From contig NZ_PRDB01000006.1 in the NCBI RefSeq assembly GCF_002925905.1, forward strand, positions 124,001 through 188,000: a stretch of 64,000 nt of DNA, given 5' to 3'. Under the pieces are notes generated by a model. The model saw only the letters and a list, made by a program, of their open reading frames with translations. It was not told the DNA's origin and ran no database searches. Shown one piece after another: positions 9,324 through 18,669 of this stretch (position 1 is the first letter of the stretch; each line of letters begins with the position of its first letter). The DNA comes from Klebsiella michiganensis (GTDB lineage Bacteria > Pseudomonadota > Gammaproteobacteria > Enterobacterales > Enterobacteriaceae). Made by a program: the position numbers and the translations under genes.

Positions 9324-10274
9324 ATGTCCGACAACCGCGTCTACAGCTACTCCGCCGTACTGATGGGTTCGCCCATTCTCCTCAAGCTCTACGTTCACGA
9401 TGAACCGCTTGCCTCCCGCGTCTTTCAGCTGATTAAAGGCTATGAAGATCTTTTCACCGTTAACCGCGTGCACTCCCAGGTGATGGATATCAACCATGCC
9501 GCCGGGCGGCATCCGGTGACGGTGAGCCGCCCGGTGTATGCGCTGATTAAATGCGCCAAAGCCGCCAGCATGGTGCGGGACAGCGCGTTTAACCTGGCGA
9601 TCGGCCCGCTGGTGAAGCTGTGGCGCGTTGGTTTTCAGGGCCAGAGCGTGCCCGCCCCGCAGGATATTGCCGCTCGCCTGACGTTAACGCGTGCACAGGA
9701 TGTGATCCTCGATGACGCCGCCAGCAGCGTCTACCTTGCGCGGACGGGAATGGAGATCGATCTTGGGGCCATCGCGAAAGGCTATATCGCCGACCGGGTG
9801 CGCGACTATTTGCGGCAGCAGGGCGTGAACGCCGCGCTGATTAATCTCGGCGGCAATGTCCATACCCTGGGCGAGTGGTCAATCGGGCTGAAAAAACCGT
9901 ACTCAGCGGCGGATGCGCTGATTGGCAGCATTGCGGTGGCGGGGCAATCGGTGGTGACCTCGGGCATTTACGAACGCTACTTCGAGCAGGACGGCAAACG
10001 CTGGCACCATATTCTCGACCCGCGCAGCGGCTACCCGCTGGATAACGAGCTGGAGAGCGTAACGATTATTTCCGCCGACTCGCTGGACGGTGATATCTGG
10101 ACCACCCTGATCTACGGTCTTGGCGTAGAGAAAGGCTGCGCGGCGCTGCGCCAGCGCGAGGATATCGAAGCGATTTTCGTCACTAAAAATCGCGACGTTA
10201 TCCTCTCTTCACAGCGTCGTTTCCGCTTTCAGCTGCTGGATGACGGCTACCGGCTTACTGACTGTACTGCTTAA
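9324..10274 (+). CDS. apbE: ApbE-family FMN:protein transferase (cytoplasmic)
   Basis: A flavin transferase of 316 residues that attaches FMN from FAD to the threonine of a D-x-x-S-G-A-T motif; the partner is almost certainly the reductase 66 bases upstream. Family motifs include INLGGNV near residue 173, EIDLGAIAKGYIAD near 148 and HHILDPRSGYP near 229. Unlike the housekeeping ApbE it has no lipoprotein signal, which matches a cytoplasmic substrate. The ribosome site CTAGGAG precedes the ATG. Its 3' end overlaps dcuR on the opposite strand by 20 bases. Confidence 0.93.
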   Translation: MSDNRVYSYSAVLMGSPILLKLYVHDEPLASRVFQLIKGYEDLFTVNRVHSQVMDINHAAGRHPVTVSRPVYALIKCAKAASMVRDSAFNLAIGPLVKLWRVGFQGQSVPAPQDIAARLTLTRAQDVILDDAASSVYLARTGMEIDLGAIAKGYIADRVRDYLRQQGVNAALINLGGNVHTLGEWSIGLKKPYSAADALIGSIAVAGQSVVTSGIYERYFEQDGKRWHHILDPRSGYPLDNELESVTIISADSLDGDIWTTLIYGLGVEKGCAALRQREDIEAIFVTKNRDVILSSQRRFRFQLLDDGYRLTDCTA

Positions 10275-10974
10275 GCAGGCCGTACTGCTCCGCTATCAGG
10301 TGGTAGCGGTACACCGGACGTCCCGTGGCGCCGTAGTGGATACTGGTGTACAAAATATTAATTTGCGCCAGCCAAATCAGGTATTTGCGGCACGAAACCC
10401 GGGATATATTTACCGCTGCCGCCAGCTCGTCGGTGGAGAACTCCACGTCCGGATGGGCATCGATCCACTGACAGAGGGTGCGCAGCGTCTGGGGCGTCAG
10501 GCCTTTTGGCAACTTGCGGGCGTCAGCGGCTTCCGGTACGCCGCCGTGCAGCAGCCGGTCGACATCCGCTTGTTCATAATAGGGTTGACCGGTCATCAGC
10601 TTACGCTTTTCGCGCCAGGCGGTGAGCGCCTCTTCAAACCGTGGAAACTGGAAGGGTTTGATCAGATAGTCCACCACACCGTAGCGCATCGAGGCCTGAA
10701 CCGTCGCGGCATCCGCGGCGGAAGTAATCATAATCACGTCGATGGCCCGTCCGGACGCGCGAATGGCGGGCAGCAGATCCAGACCGCTATCCTGCTGCAT
10801 ATAGACATCCAGCAGCACCAGGTCTATCTCCAGATCCTTGTCGTTAATCATCTCCCTGGCTTTACTCAACGTAGACGCCGTGCCGCTGCAGCGGAAGCCG
10901 CTGACCCGTCCTACATACAGGCGGTTCAGTTCGGCAACCATGGCATCATCGTCAACAATTAATACATTTATCAC
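10255..10974 (-). CDS. dcuR: Response regulator DcuR (C4-dicarboxylate response)
   Basis: A 239-residue regulator with an N-terminal receiver domain (acidic pocket D8-D9-D10, phosphorylation site Asp56 in LLDVYM, conserved Lys in LIKPF) and a C-terminal DNA-binding domain (STDELAAAVNISRVSCRKYL) typical of the CitB/DcuR class. Length and sequence closely match E. coli DcuR. It overlaps dcuS by four bases (ATGA), so the two are translationally coupled. It converges with apbE. It likely activates the fumarate uptake and reduction genes next door in response to external C4-dicarboxylates. Confidence 0.92.
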   Translation of the reverse strand: MINVLIVDDDAMVAELNRLYVGRVSGFRCSGTASTLSKAREMINDKDLEIDLVLLDVYMQQDSGLDLLPAIRASGRAIDVIMITSAADAATVQASMRYGVVDYLIKPFQFPRFEEALTAWREKRKLMTGQPYYEQADVDRLLHGGVPEAADARKLPKGLTPQTLRTLCQWIDAHPDVEFSTDELAAAVNISRVSCRKYLIWLAQINILYTSIHYGATGRPVYRYHLIAEQYGLLKQYSQ

Positions 10975-12584
10975 GCACTTTTCCTTTTACTGTCCCACGG
11001 GAGATGAACAAAAAATTGAGTAAATACGCCGGGTTCGGATTCCACGGCCAGCGATCCGCCCAGTTCGCGAAGCTGCTGGCTGGCGAGAAACAGCCCGACG
11101 CCGCGGTTTTCGCCTTTGGTGGAGAAGCCTTTATTAAAAATATCATCGATAAACGCTTCCGGGATACCGGGACCATCATCGCTGACTTCGCCGCTTAACC
11201 AGCCGTTCTGGTAATGCAGCAGCAGGCCGACTTCGCCTTCGGCCTGGCCGCTCATGGCATCCAGCGCGTTCTCGATTAAATTACCCAGCACCGTAACCAG
11301 TACGGTGACCTGTTTTTCATTCGGGCAGTCCGGCACCAGGCTCTCTTCGGCGAGAGTGAGGGTAAAACCCCGCTCCTTAGCGCGCTGAATTTTACCGATC
11401 AAAAAGCCTGCCACTACCGGTGATTTAATCCGGTGCTGGATTTCGCCGATATCCGCCTGATAGGTGTGGGCGGTCTGCAGCACGTACTCTTCCAGCTTAT
11501 CGTAGCTTTTCATATTCAACAGGCCGAGGATCACGTGCAGCTTATTCATAAATTCATGGGATGTGGTACGCAGGGCGTCCACATAGTTCACCATCCCGTC
11601 AAGCCGCTGCAGCAGCTGGCTGACTTCGGTTTTGTCACGGAAGGTGCTGATGGCGCCGACCACGTCATCCTCGTCGCGGACGGGGACCGTGTTGCTGATC
11701 AGCAGCAGACCGTTACAGCCCAGCTCCCGATCGTAAATCGGCTCGCCGGTTTGCAGCACTTCCTGCAAATCCGCCAGCAGCGGCGTTTGCGCGATATCGT
11801 TCCCGGGGCCGTTAAACAGAATGTCGCGCGCGGCGGGGTTAATCAGCGTCACCTTGCCGTCTGTATCCACCGCCACGACGCCCTCTTTTAATGAGTGCAG
11901 CATCGCCTGGCGCTGCTGGAACTGCGTTGAGATCTCCTGCGGCTCAAGGCCCAGCAGGACGCGCTTCAGGCCGCGAACCAGGCTCCATGTACCGACGGCG
12001 CACACGAGCGCGCTGAACAGCACGGTCAGAATCACATCCCAGCGGCTGGCGGCGATCTGCGTATCGACTTTGCTCAGCGAAATGCCAATCGCCACCACGC
12101 CGATTTGCCGGCGGCTATCGTCAAACACCGGGGTGAAGACGCGCAGCGCCGGAGCCAGCACGCCGTGGTTGACGGCAACGTTCTCTTTGCCCGCCAGCGT
12201 GGGCCGGATGTCATCGCCGATAAAAGGTTTGCCGATAATCTGGCTATTGGGATGCGAGTAGCGAATGCCGTCCATATTGGTGACGACGGCAAACAGCAGG
12301 CCATTGCGCCGGGTGACGGCCAGCGCCAGCGGCTGAATAATGCCGCTGTCCGGCGGCAGCGTCAGGCCGCGCTTGACTTCCGGGGTGTCGGCCAGCGTCC
12401 GCGCCACCGCCAGCGCCGTATCTTTCACGCCGTCGCGGGTGGCGCCGCTAATCTGCATAAACCACAGGGCATAGACCAGAATCAGTACTGAACCGATGAC
12501 GCTGCCGATCATTAAGGTCACAGCGGTGCTCAGCTTCATGCTCATTGCGCGTTTACGCGCGGGCTGCTGCGCGAATTCATTCAT
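10971..12584 (-). CDS. dcuS: Sensor histidine kinase DcuS (C4-dicarboxylate sensor)
   Basis: A membrane sensor of about 537 residues: transmembrane helix 1 (about 21–41), periplasmic PAS-like domain, transmembrane helix 2, cytoplasmic PAS, kinase core with the phospho-accepting histidine in TSHEFMNKLHVI, and N/G boxes (NLIENALDAM, DDGPGIP). The periplasmic motifs RYSHP and ALRVFTP contain the Arg, His and Phe residues that bind fumarate in E. coli DcuS, so this is a C4-dicarboxylate rather than a citrate sensor. An upstream in-frame extension to 12662 exists, but the start at 12584 (MNEFAQQ) gives a length and N-terminus close to the E. coli protein. Confidence 0.9.
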   Translation of the reverse strand: MNEFAQQPARKRAMSMKLSTAVTLMIGSVIGSVLILVYALWFMQISGATRDGVKDTALAVARTLADTPEVKRGLTLPPDSGIIQPLALAVTRRNGLLFAVVTNMDGIRYSHPNSQIIGKPFIGDDIRPTLAGKENVAVNHGVLAPALRVFTPVFDDSRRQIGVVAIGISLSKVDTQIAASRWDVILTVLFSALVCAVGTWSLVRGLKRVLLGLEPQEISTQFQQRQAMLHSLKEGVVAVDTDGKVTLINPAARDILFNGPGNDIAQTPLLADLQEVLQTGEPIYDRELGCNGLLLISNTVPVRDEDDVVGAISTFRDKTEVSQLLQRLDGMVNYVDALRTTSHEFMNKLHVILGLLNMKSYDKLEEYVLQTAHTYQADIGEIQHRIKSPVVAGFLIGKIQRAKERGFTLTLAEESLVPDCPNEKQVTVLVTVLGNLIENALDAMSGQAEGEVGLLLHYQNGWLSGEVSDDGPGIPEAFIDDIFNKGFSTKGENRGVGLFLASQQLRELGGSLAVESEPGVFTQFFVHLPWDSKRKSA

Positions 12585-12664
12585 ACCGACCCCGGGAGAA
12601 AACGGATAGAGGCGTATTATCGCTGAATGCGCGGTTTTCATAAAGCCGCGTAATAAAAGCAAAA

Positions 12665-13588
12665 TCAGCCAGACGGCAATTCTGGCGGAGGCGATTTGCC
12701 GCCGACGACCAGCAGATAGTCAATAAACGCCCGCAGCGGCGATGCCATCTGCTTACGGCTGGGGTAGTAAACGTAAAACCCGGGAAAAGCCGGGGTCCAC
12801 TCTTTCAATAGCTGGACTAGCTGGCCTGTCTCCAGCCAGGGATCGACCTGATGGGCAAACTGATAGGCAATACCGGTGCCCTTGAGGGCTAACGGCGTCA
12901 GCATGGCCGGCTCATCGACGACGATCGGCCCTTTGACCGCAATCTCGTAGCGTTCGCCGTCGCGCTGAAACTCCCAACGATAAACGCTGCCGTCGCTGGG
13001 CCTGCGATAAGTCAGACAGGGGTGCTGTAGCAAATCCTGCGGCTTTCGCGGCTGCGGCGCTTGCGCCAGATAGTGCGGAGAGGCGACGACTTTCATTTCA
13101 AGGTCGCCGCTCAGCCTGACGGCAACCATATCCTGATGGAGCTTTTCACCGAGACGAATTCCGGCGTCAAAACCGGAAGAAACGATATCGACTAAAGCAT
13201 CGTCGGTAACAATATCCAGCTCAATGTTGGGATAGCGTTGCATAAATCCGCCCAGCAGCGGCGCCAGATAATGAATCGCGGCGATGCGCGACACATTGAG
13301 GCGCAGGCGGCCCGCGGGCGCGCTGGCCGTCCGGGCATCGGTAACCGCGTCTTCCAGCGCCGCCAACGCAGGAGCCAGCCGCTGCATCATGCGCTTGCCG
13401 GCCTCGCTCGGCGCGACGCTGCGCGTTGTCCGGTGTAATAAACGTACGCCGATGCGCTCCTCGAGACGACGGATGGTTGCGCTTAAGGTGGAGGTCGTGA
13501 CGCCGAGATGCGCCGCCGCCCGGGTAAAACTGCCTTGCTCAACGACCATCGCGAAGGCTCTTAATTCCGCAAAATCACTTCCGCGCAT
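12665..13588 (-). CDS. LysR-family transcriptional regulator
   Basis: A 307-residue LysR regulator: winged HTH in the first 60 residues (FTRAAAHLGVTTSTLSATIRRLE) followed by a periplasmic-binding-like effector domain with the phrase YLAPLLGGFMQRYPNIELDI. The ATG at 13588 is chosen over an in-frame extension to 13636, because the longer form would run through the palindromic operator candidate and lacks a better ribosome site. It is divergent from an SDR dehydrogenase gene and is the probable local regulator of it. The effector is unknown. Confidence 0.88.
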   Translation of the reverse strand: MRGSDFAELRAFAMVVEQGSFTRAAAHLGVTTSTLSATIRRLEERIGVRLLHRTTRSVAPSEAGKRMMQRLAPALAALEDAVTDARTASAPAGRLRLNVSRIAAIHYLAPLLGGFMQRYPNIELDIVTDDALVDIVSSGFDAGIRLGEKLHQDMVAVRLSGDLEMKVVASPHYLAQAPQPRKPQDLLQHPCLTYRRPSDGSVYRWEFQRDGERYEIAVKGPIVVDEPAMLTPLALKGTGIAYQFAHQVDPWLETGQLVQLLKEWTPAFPGFYVYYPSRKQMASPLRAFIDYLLVVGGKSPPPELPSG

Positions 13589-13614
13589 TATGGCTATTAT
13601 CCCAAACAGTCTTA

Positions 13615-13636
13615 TTGATAATGCTGGTATTATCAA
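13615..13636. promoter_or_regulatory. Palindromic operator candidate between LysR and SDR genes
   Basis: TTGATAAT and ATTATCAA form an 8-bp perfect inverted repeat with a 6-base spacer in the 101-base gap between divergent genes. Its place and AT-rich dyad form fit a LysR-type site that controls both promoters. Confidence 0.55.
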
Positions 13637-13689
13637 ACAGTTCTTCGCTGGTTACCATCCTGATAAATGTGATTACGCAGAGAGGGGCA

Positions 13690-14436
13690 ATGACCATGGC
13701 GAGATTTAGCGCAAAAAGAGTTCTTATCACCGGTGCGACAAGCGGAATCGGGCTTGCCGGGGCAAAGCGCATCGATAGCGAAGGCGGTTGGGTGATCGCC
13801 ACCGGGCGCGATCCCAGACGGCTGGCGTCTCTTCGCCGGCAGCTCTCGGATCGGGCGCGGGTCATTGACAATGATGCCAGCGATCCGCTGACCGGCGCGG
13901 CGCTGGCCGAGGCGATCGATTCATCCGGCGGGCTTGATGGCCTCTGGCTCAACGCCGGATACGCAGCGGTTGGGGAGCTGTCGCAGGTGGATGCCGCGGC
14001 CTTTGATCGCATGATGGCGACCAACGTGCGCGGGCCGGTTCTCCAGATGGCGGCGCTCGCCGGAAAGCTTAATGCGGGAGCCTCGGTGGTGGTGACGGCG
14101 TCCACTTCCGCTTATGAAGGGGCCGCGGCGGCAAGCCTCTATTCGGCGACTAAAGGCGCGCTGATTTCGTTAACCCGCTGCTGGGCCGCGGCGTTAGGGG
14201 AACGAAATATCCGCGTTAACGCGCTGGTTCCCGGCCCGATTGACACCCCATTTCGCCATTTTATGCGCGACGAGGTGCGCCGCGAATTTGAAGCCTCGGT
14301 GGTGAGCCGCCTGGCGCTTCGCCGCCAGGGGACGGCGGCTGAAGCGGCTGATGTGGCGCTGTTTCTGCTTTCCGACGCGGCGTCCTTCGTGAGCGGTAGC
14401 CAGTATGTCGTGGATGGCGGCCTGACGTTGCGCTAA
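13690..14436 (+). CDS. SDR-family NAD(P)-dependent oxidoreductase
   Basis: A classical short-chain dehydrogenase of 248 residues: cofactor motif TGATSGIG near the N-terminus, NAG motif (LNAGYA), catalytic Ser in TASTSAYEG, YxxxK as YSATK, and a C-terminal SGSQYVVDGG typical of FabG-like SDRs. The start at 13690 follows GAGAGGGG; an alternative ATG lies two codons later, and the open frame also extends upstream to 13615 across the operator candidate. The gene is divergent from the LysR regulator, which is the usual arrangement for a regulator and its target. The substrate is unknown. Confidence 0.88.
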   Translation: MTMARFSAKRVLITGATSGIGLAGAKRIDSEGGWVIATGRDPRRLASLRRQLSDRARVIDNDASDPLTGAALAEAIDSSGGLDGLWLNAGYAAVGELSQVDAAAFDRMMATNVRGPVLQMAALAGKLNAGASVVVTASTSAYEGAAAASLYSATKGALISLTRCWAAALGERNIRVNALVPGPIDTPFRHFMRDEVRREFEASVVSRLALRRQGTAAEAADVALFLLSDAASFVSGSQYVVDGGLTLR

Positions 14437-14667
14437 TAGCGCATTGGCCTCGCCTCGCAACCTCGGCGCGCCGAACGCGCCGCTGGTTGGATAACGACCA
14501 ATCGGCAGCTGAATGGCTTCAGGGGGATGAAAACTGTGACTCCGGTGGCGGTAAAGCGCGTCGCTTAAGCTTTACACTGCCATTAATAGCCATGGTCAAT
14601 GAAAGGGTTTGCCTCAGGCCTGCGCTTTCGTCCCGGAAGGTTCTTTCGCGTTTAAATGGAGGTTTTT

Positions 14668-15573
14668 ATGAGCAGTAAGCCAACCGCTTCAATGATGGAA
14701 CGACGCCACCCTGAAACCACCCATATTGATAGTCTTGCCACCCTCGATATGCTGACGCTGCTGCATAAGGATGATAAGCGGATTGCCGATGCCGTTGAGG
14801 CCTGTTTGCCGGCGATCGCGCGCCTGATGGATAACGCGACGGCGACGCTCAGCCGGGGAGGGCGGCTGGTGATTGTGGGGGCCGGGGCATCGGGTCAAGC
14901 CGCCGCGCAGGCGGTGAATGAATTTACCCCGGAGGGAAAACATTCGCTGGTCGCCCTTATCGCCGGAGGAGCGACCGCCGCGCGGCAGGAGATGGAAACC
15001 GCCGCGAGTCATTACGATCTTGGAGCTTTCGAACTTGAGGCTTTGCGATTCAGCAACCAGGATATGCTGCTGGCGCTGACGGTTAGCGGCAAAACGCCGT
15101 GGGTCTGGGGCGCGATGCGCCACGCCTGGTCGCTGGGGGCGCCGATTGCGGTTGTGACGCAGCAGCCCGCCAGTGAAGCCGCGCAGCTGGCGGATATCAT
15201 TATCGCCCCGCAAACCGGGCCGGAAGCGGTGGCGGGTTTCGGGAATCCGAAAGCGCGCATTGCGCAGCGGCAGATCCTGACGATGCTGACCACCGGGCTG
15301 GCGATTCGCGAAGGACGGGTCTATGAAAACCTGCGCGTCGATCTGCAGGCCAATACGCCGCACGAGGCCGAGCGGCAGATAGCGATCGTGATGGCGGCGA
15401 CGGGGGGCTCGCGCAGCGAGGCCAAAGCCGCGCTGGCCAGCTGCAATCAGCACTGCCGGACGGCAATACTCATGCTCCTCAGCGGGCTGGATGCCTGGCA
15501 GGCGCGCGAGCTGCTGGCAGAGCATAACGATCATCTGCGGATTGCGCTACGCGCGGCGCAGACGGTTGCCTGA
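14668..15573 (+). CDS. MurQ-like SIS-domain protein (divergent N-acetylmuramate-6-P etherase homologue)
   Basis: A 301-residue protein with the SIS sugar-phosphate fold and overall layout of MurQ, which cleaves the lactyl ether of MurNAc-6-phosphate. The glycine-rich loop VIVGAGASGQ and the C-terminal helical region (HCRTAILMLLSGLDA) align with E. coli MurQ. By eye, Glu85 (AVNEF) aligns with E. coli catalytic Glu83, but the position of the second catalytic residue, Glu114, is Ala113 here. No PTS transporter (murP) or MurR lies beside it. It may act on another sugar phosphate or be a regulator. The start is set by TGGAGG eight bases before the ATG. Confidence 0.75.
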   Translation: MSSKPTASMMERRHPETTHIDSLATLDMLTLLHKDDKRIADAVEACLPAIARLMDNATATLSRGGRLVIVGAGASGQAAAQAVNEFTPEGKHSLVALIAGGATAARQEMETAASHYDLGAFELEALRFSNQDMLLALTVSGKTPWVWGAMRHAWSLGAPIAVVTQQPASEAAQLADIIIAPQTGPEAVAGFGNPKARIAQRQILTMLTTGLAIREGRVYENLRVDLQANTPHEAERQIAIVMAATGGSRSEAKAALASCNQHCRTAILMLLSGLDAWQARELLAEHNDHLRIALRAAQTVA

Positions 15574-15872
15574 ACTTAACCCGACGGCGCGTATTTCCAC
15601 AATACGCGCCGGATAACGCAAAATAATCTGGTCATACACAGCATCGTTATTCCATACTCTTCATCCGCTTACCCGGTTTAATTCCCCTTTTGAAAATGGC
15701 GATCGCAAGACGTATTTATTGCTGCCAGCGAGGTATTTACTTTTTTAAGTTAAAAAACCAGGTTAACAATAATTAGCTATGTGTGCGGATGTGTAAATGA
15801 TATTTTAAAATAAAGTAAAAGTGCGTTAATATGCACGCTCTTATTACACTTGTGCTATGTGATATTTCTATT
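15574..15872. other. Intergenic region upstream of mqo
   Basis: About 300 bases without a gene. An inverted repeat GGCGCGTAT/ATACGCGCC (15586–15610, 9-bp stem, 7-base loop) follows the SIS gene and may end its transcript, although no T-run follows. The second half is AT-rich and should contain the mqo promoter. An in-frame ATG at 15831 could extend Mqo but would add 14 residues in front of the signal-like segment. Confidence 0.5.
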
Positions 15873-17528
15873 ATGCCTGCAATTAAAAATACGATTATAT
15901 CTATGACCGCATTAGCGATGTTCGTCAGCTCGGCGACCTTCGCAAATGACGATACCTCGAAAAAAACCGATTTCCTGCTGATTGGCGGCGGTATTATGAG
16001 CGCGTCGCTGGGGACCTGGCTGCAGGAATTACAGCCGGACTGGAAACAGGTGATGGTTGAGAAGCTGGATGGCGTCGCGCTGGAGTCCTCTAACGGCTGG
16101 AACAACGCCGGTACCGGGCACTCCGCGAATATGGAGCTGAACTATACGCCGGAACGCCCGGACGGCACCATCGACGTCAGCAAAGCGCTGGATATTAACG
16201 AACAGTTTATGATCTCCCGCCAGTTCTGGACGGCGCAGGTCAAACGCGGCATTTTGCACGATCCGCACTCTTTTATTAACTCCACGCCGCACATGAGTTT
16301 CGTCTGGGGAGATAACGTTGATTATCTGCAAAAACGCTACGCCGCGCTGCAGCAAACGACCTTATTCCAGGGGATGAAATTCTCTACCGATCACGCGCAA
16401 ATAAAACAGTGGGCGCCGCTGGTGATGGAAGGGCGCGATCCGCAGCAGCGCGTTGCGGCAACCTGGACTCCGGTGGGTACCGACGTTAACTATGGGGAAA
16501 TAACCCGCCAGCTGATCGGTAGCCTGAAGAAAAATAATAACTTCACGCTGCAGACCTCTTCAGAAGTCACCGATTTTAAACGCAATGCCGATAATTCCTG
16601 GCACGTGACGATTAAAAACGTTAATAGCGGTGAAGAGCAGGCGATCGATGCGAAATACGTATTTATCGGCGCCGGCGGCGGCGCGCTGAAATTACTGCAA
16701 AAAACCGGTATTCCGGAAGCGGATAACTATGCGGGTTTCCCGGTAGGCGGCTCTTTCCTGATGACCGAAAACCCGGCGGTGACCAATGCGCACCAGCAAA
16801 AAGTTTACGGTCAGGCCTCTGTAGGCGCACCGCCGATGTCGGTCCCGCATCTTGATGCCCGTTTCCTCGACGGCAAGCGCGTGGTGCTGTTTGGGCCATT
16901 CGCCACCTTCTCGACGAAATTCCTGAAAAACGGTTCGTTCTTCGACCTGCTGAGCACCACCACCACCAATAACGTCCTGCCGATGACCCACGTGGGTCTG
17001 GACAACTTCGACCTGGTGAAATACCTCATCAGCCAGGTGATGCTGAGCGACGACGACCGTTTTGCGGCGCTGAAAGAGTATTACCCTGGCGCGCGTAAAG
17101 AGGACTGGAAGCTGATCCAGGCCGGTCAGCGCGTGCAGATCATCAAAAAAGATGCAGAGAAGGGCGGCATACTGAAGCTGGGTACCGAAGTGGTGGTCGA
17201 TCAGCAGAAAACCCTCTCCGCGCTGCTGGGCGCTTCGCCGGGTGCTTCTACCGCCGCGCCGATTACCCTGAACGTTCTTAAGCAGATGTTCCCTGAGCAG
17301 TTCCATTCAGCGGAATGGCAGCGCCGTATTCACGATATCGTCCCGAGCTACGGCCAGAAGCTGAACGGCAACGTCGCGCTGACCCAGCAGGTTTGGGATG
17401 ATACCGCGGCGGCGCTGCAGCTGACCAAACCGCCGGTGATTGAGATGAACGCCACCGCGCCGGTGATGACCGCCAAACCGGCAGAGCCGAAGGCGGAAAC
17501 GTCGCCACAGCACGATATGGCGCTGTAA
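15873..17528 (+). CDS. mqo: Malate:quinone oxidoreductase
   Basis: An FAD-dependent, membrane-associated enzyme of about 551 residues that oxidises L-malate to oxaloacetate and reduces quinone. The FAD-binding [16 protein letters not shown], the [19 protein letters not shown] region and the late [13 protein letters not shown] motif are those of Mqo. The N-terminus ([17 protein letters not shown]…ATFAND) is signal-peptide-like, as also seen in E. coli Mqo. The start could also be 15831; neither start has a strong ribosome site. A monocistronic unit, with a REP element downstream. Confidence 0.9.
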   Translation: MPAIKNTIISMTALAMFVSSATFANDDTSKKTDFLLIGGGIMSASLGTWLQELQPDWKQVMVEKLDGVALESSNGWNNAGTGHSANMELNYTPERPDGTIDVSKALDINEQFMISRQFWTAQVKRGILHDPHSFINSTPHMSFVWGDNVDYLQKRYAALQQTTLFQGMKFSTDHAQIKQWAPLVMEGRDPQQRVAATWTPVGTDVNYGEITRQLIGSLKKNNNFTLQTSSEVTDFKRNADNSWHVTIKNVNSGEEQAIDAKYVFIGAGGGALKLLQKTGIPEADNYAGFPVGGSFLMTENPAVTNAHQQKVYGQASVGAPPMSVPHLDARFLDGKRVVLFGPFATFSTKFLKNGSFFDLLSTTTTNNVLPMTHVGLDNFDLVKYLISQVMLSDDDRFAALKEYYPGARKEDWKLIQAGQRVQIIKKDAEKGGILKLGTEVVVDQQKTLSALLGASPGASTAAPITLNVLKQMFPEQFHSAEWQRRIHDIVPSYGQKLNGNVALTQQVWDDTAAALQLTKPPVIEMNATAPVMTAKPAEPKAETSPQHDMAL

Positions 17529-17546
17529 GCCCACGTCGTTTACATT

Positions 17547-17578
17547 GCCCGGTGGCGGCTGACGCCTCACCGGGCCTA
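17547..17578. repeat. REP element downstream of mqo
   Basis: GCCCGGTGGCGG… pairs with …CCTCACCGGGC and is followed by CTAC, the layout of an enterobacterial repetitive extragenic palindrome. It lies between mqo and mdcR and may stabilise the mqo transcript. The GGGCCTAC end is the type of sequence that IS621-like elements use as a target. Confidence 0.75.
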
Positions 17579-17742
17579 CTGGCCTCTCTTCGCTGCCCCG
17601 GCGAAAACGAGACATTACTTTAATCTCTCCCCCGAGCTGATATCCCCCTTCCGGCTAATCCTTCATTCGTTAATTGTGGTTATACTGTCTTGAAATCACG
17701 AAAGAAAATGCTAATGAAGACCGAAACGCGGAGCCCAGGGCA

Positions 17743-18669
17743 ATGAAAGACGACATTAATCAGGACATCACCTTCCGCAAGCTGTCGGTATTTATGATGT
17801 TTATGGCGAAAGGGAACATCGCCAGAACCGCTGAGGCTATGCAGCTGAGCGGCGTCAGCGTCCACCGGGCGCTGCATACGCTGGAAGAGGGCGTCGGCTG
17901 CCCGCTGTTTATTCATAAAGGGCGCAACCTGCTGCCGCTCCCGGCGGCGTGGACGCTGCTGGAGTACTGCCAGGACGTCATGAGCCTGATGACCCGCGGC
18001 CTGGAAGCGACGCGTAAAGTAGCCGGCGTCGGGCAGGGCCGGCTGCGCATCGGCACGCTTTATTCCCTGACCCTTGAAACCGTGCCGCGCATTATTATGG
18101 GCATGAAGCTGCGTCGGCCGGAGCTGGAGCTGGATCTCACCATGGGCTCCAATCAGATGCTGCTGGATATGCTGGAAGATGACGCGCTTGATGCGATCCT
18201 GATCGCCACTAACGAAGGTGAATTTAATAATTCGGCTTTTGATGTGGTCCCGCTGTTTGAGGACGATATCTTCCTCGCCGCCCCGGCGACGGAACAGCTG
18301 GATACCACCGCTCCCGCCGAGCTGCGCGATTACGCCAGGCGCAAGTTTGTTTCGCTGGCGGAAGGGTTTGCCACCTATGCCGGATTTCAGGACGCCTTCC
18401 AGGTGGCCGGATTCGAGCCTGAAATCGTCACCCGGGTTAACGATATCTTTTCGATGATTAGCCTGGTGCAGGCGGGCGTAGGCTTTGCGCTGCTGCCGGG
18501 ACGAATGAAAAAGGTGTATGAAAACGACGTACAGCTGCTGAAGCTGGCGGAGCCGTATCAGATGCGCCAGCTGATCTCCATTGTCTACTCACACCATCGC
18601 GAGCGCGACGCCGACCTGCTGGCGCTGGCGGCAGAAGGGCGGATGTACGCCCGCAGCCTCAGCCGTTAA
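17743..18669 (+). CDS. mdcR: LysR-family regulator of malonate decarboxylase genes
   Basis: A 308-residue LysR regulator: HTH in the first 65 residues (IARTAEAMQLSGVSVHRALHTLEE), effector-binding domain after residue 95. It sits tail to tail with the mdc operon and overlaps mdcH by 11 bases, the position of mdcR in Klebsiella, where it controls the mdc genes. The start at 17743 follows CAGGGC and gives a normal LysR N-terminus; the open frame extends upstream without a good ribosome site. Confidence 0.88.
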   Translation: MKDDINQDITFRKLSVFMMFMAKGNIARTAEAMQLSGVSVHRALHTLEEGVGCPLFIHKGRNLLPLPAAWTLLEYCQDVMSLMTRGLEATRKVAGVGQGRLRIGTLYSLTLETVPRIIMGMKLRRPELELDLTMGSNQMLLDMLEDDALDAILIATNEGEFNNSAFDVVPLFEDDIFLAAPATEQLDTTAPAELRDYARRKFVSLAEGFATYAGFQDAFQVAGFEPEIVTRVNDIFSMISLVQAGVGFALLPGRMKKVYENDVQLLKLAEPYQMRQLISIVYSHHRERDADLLALAAEGRMYARSLSR

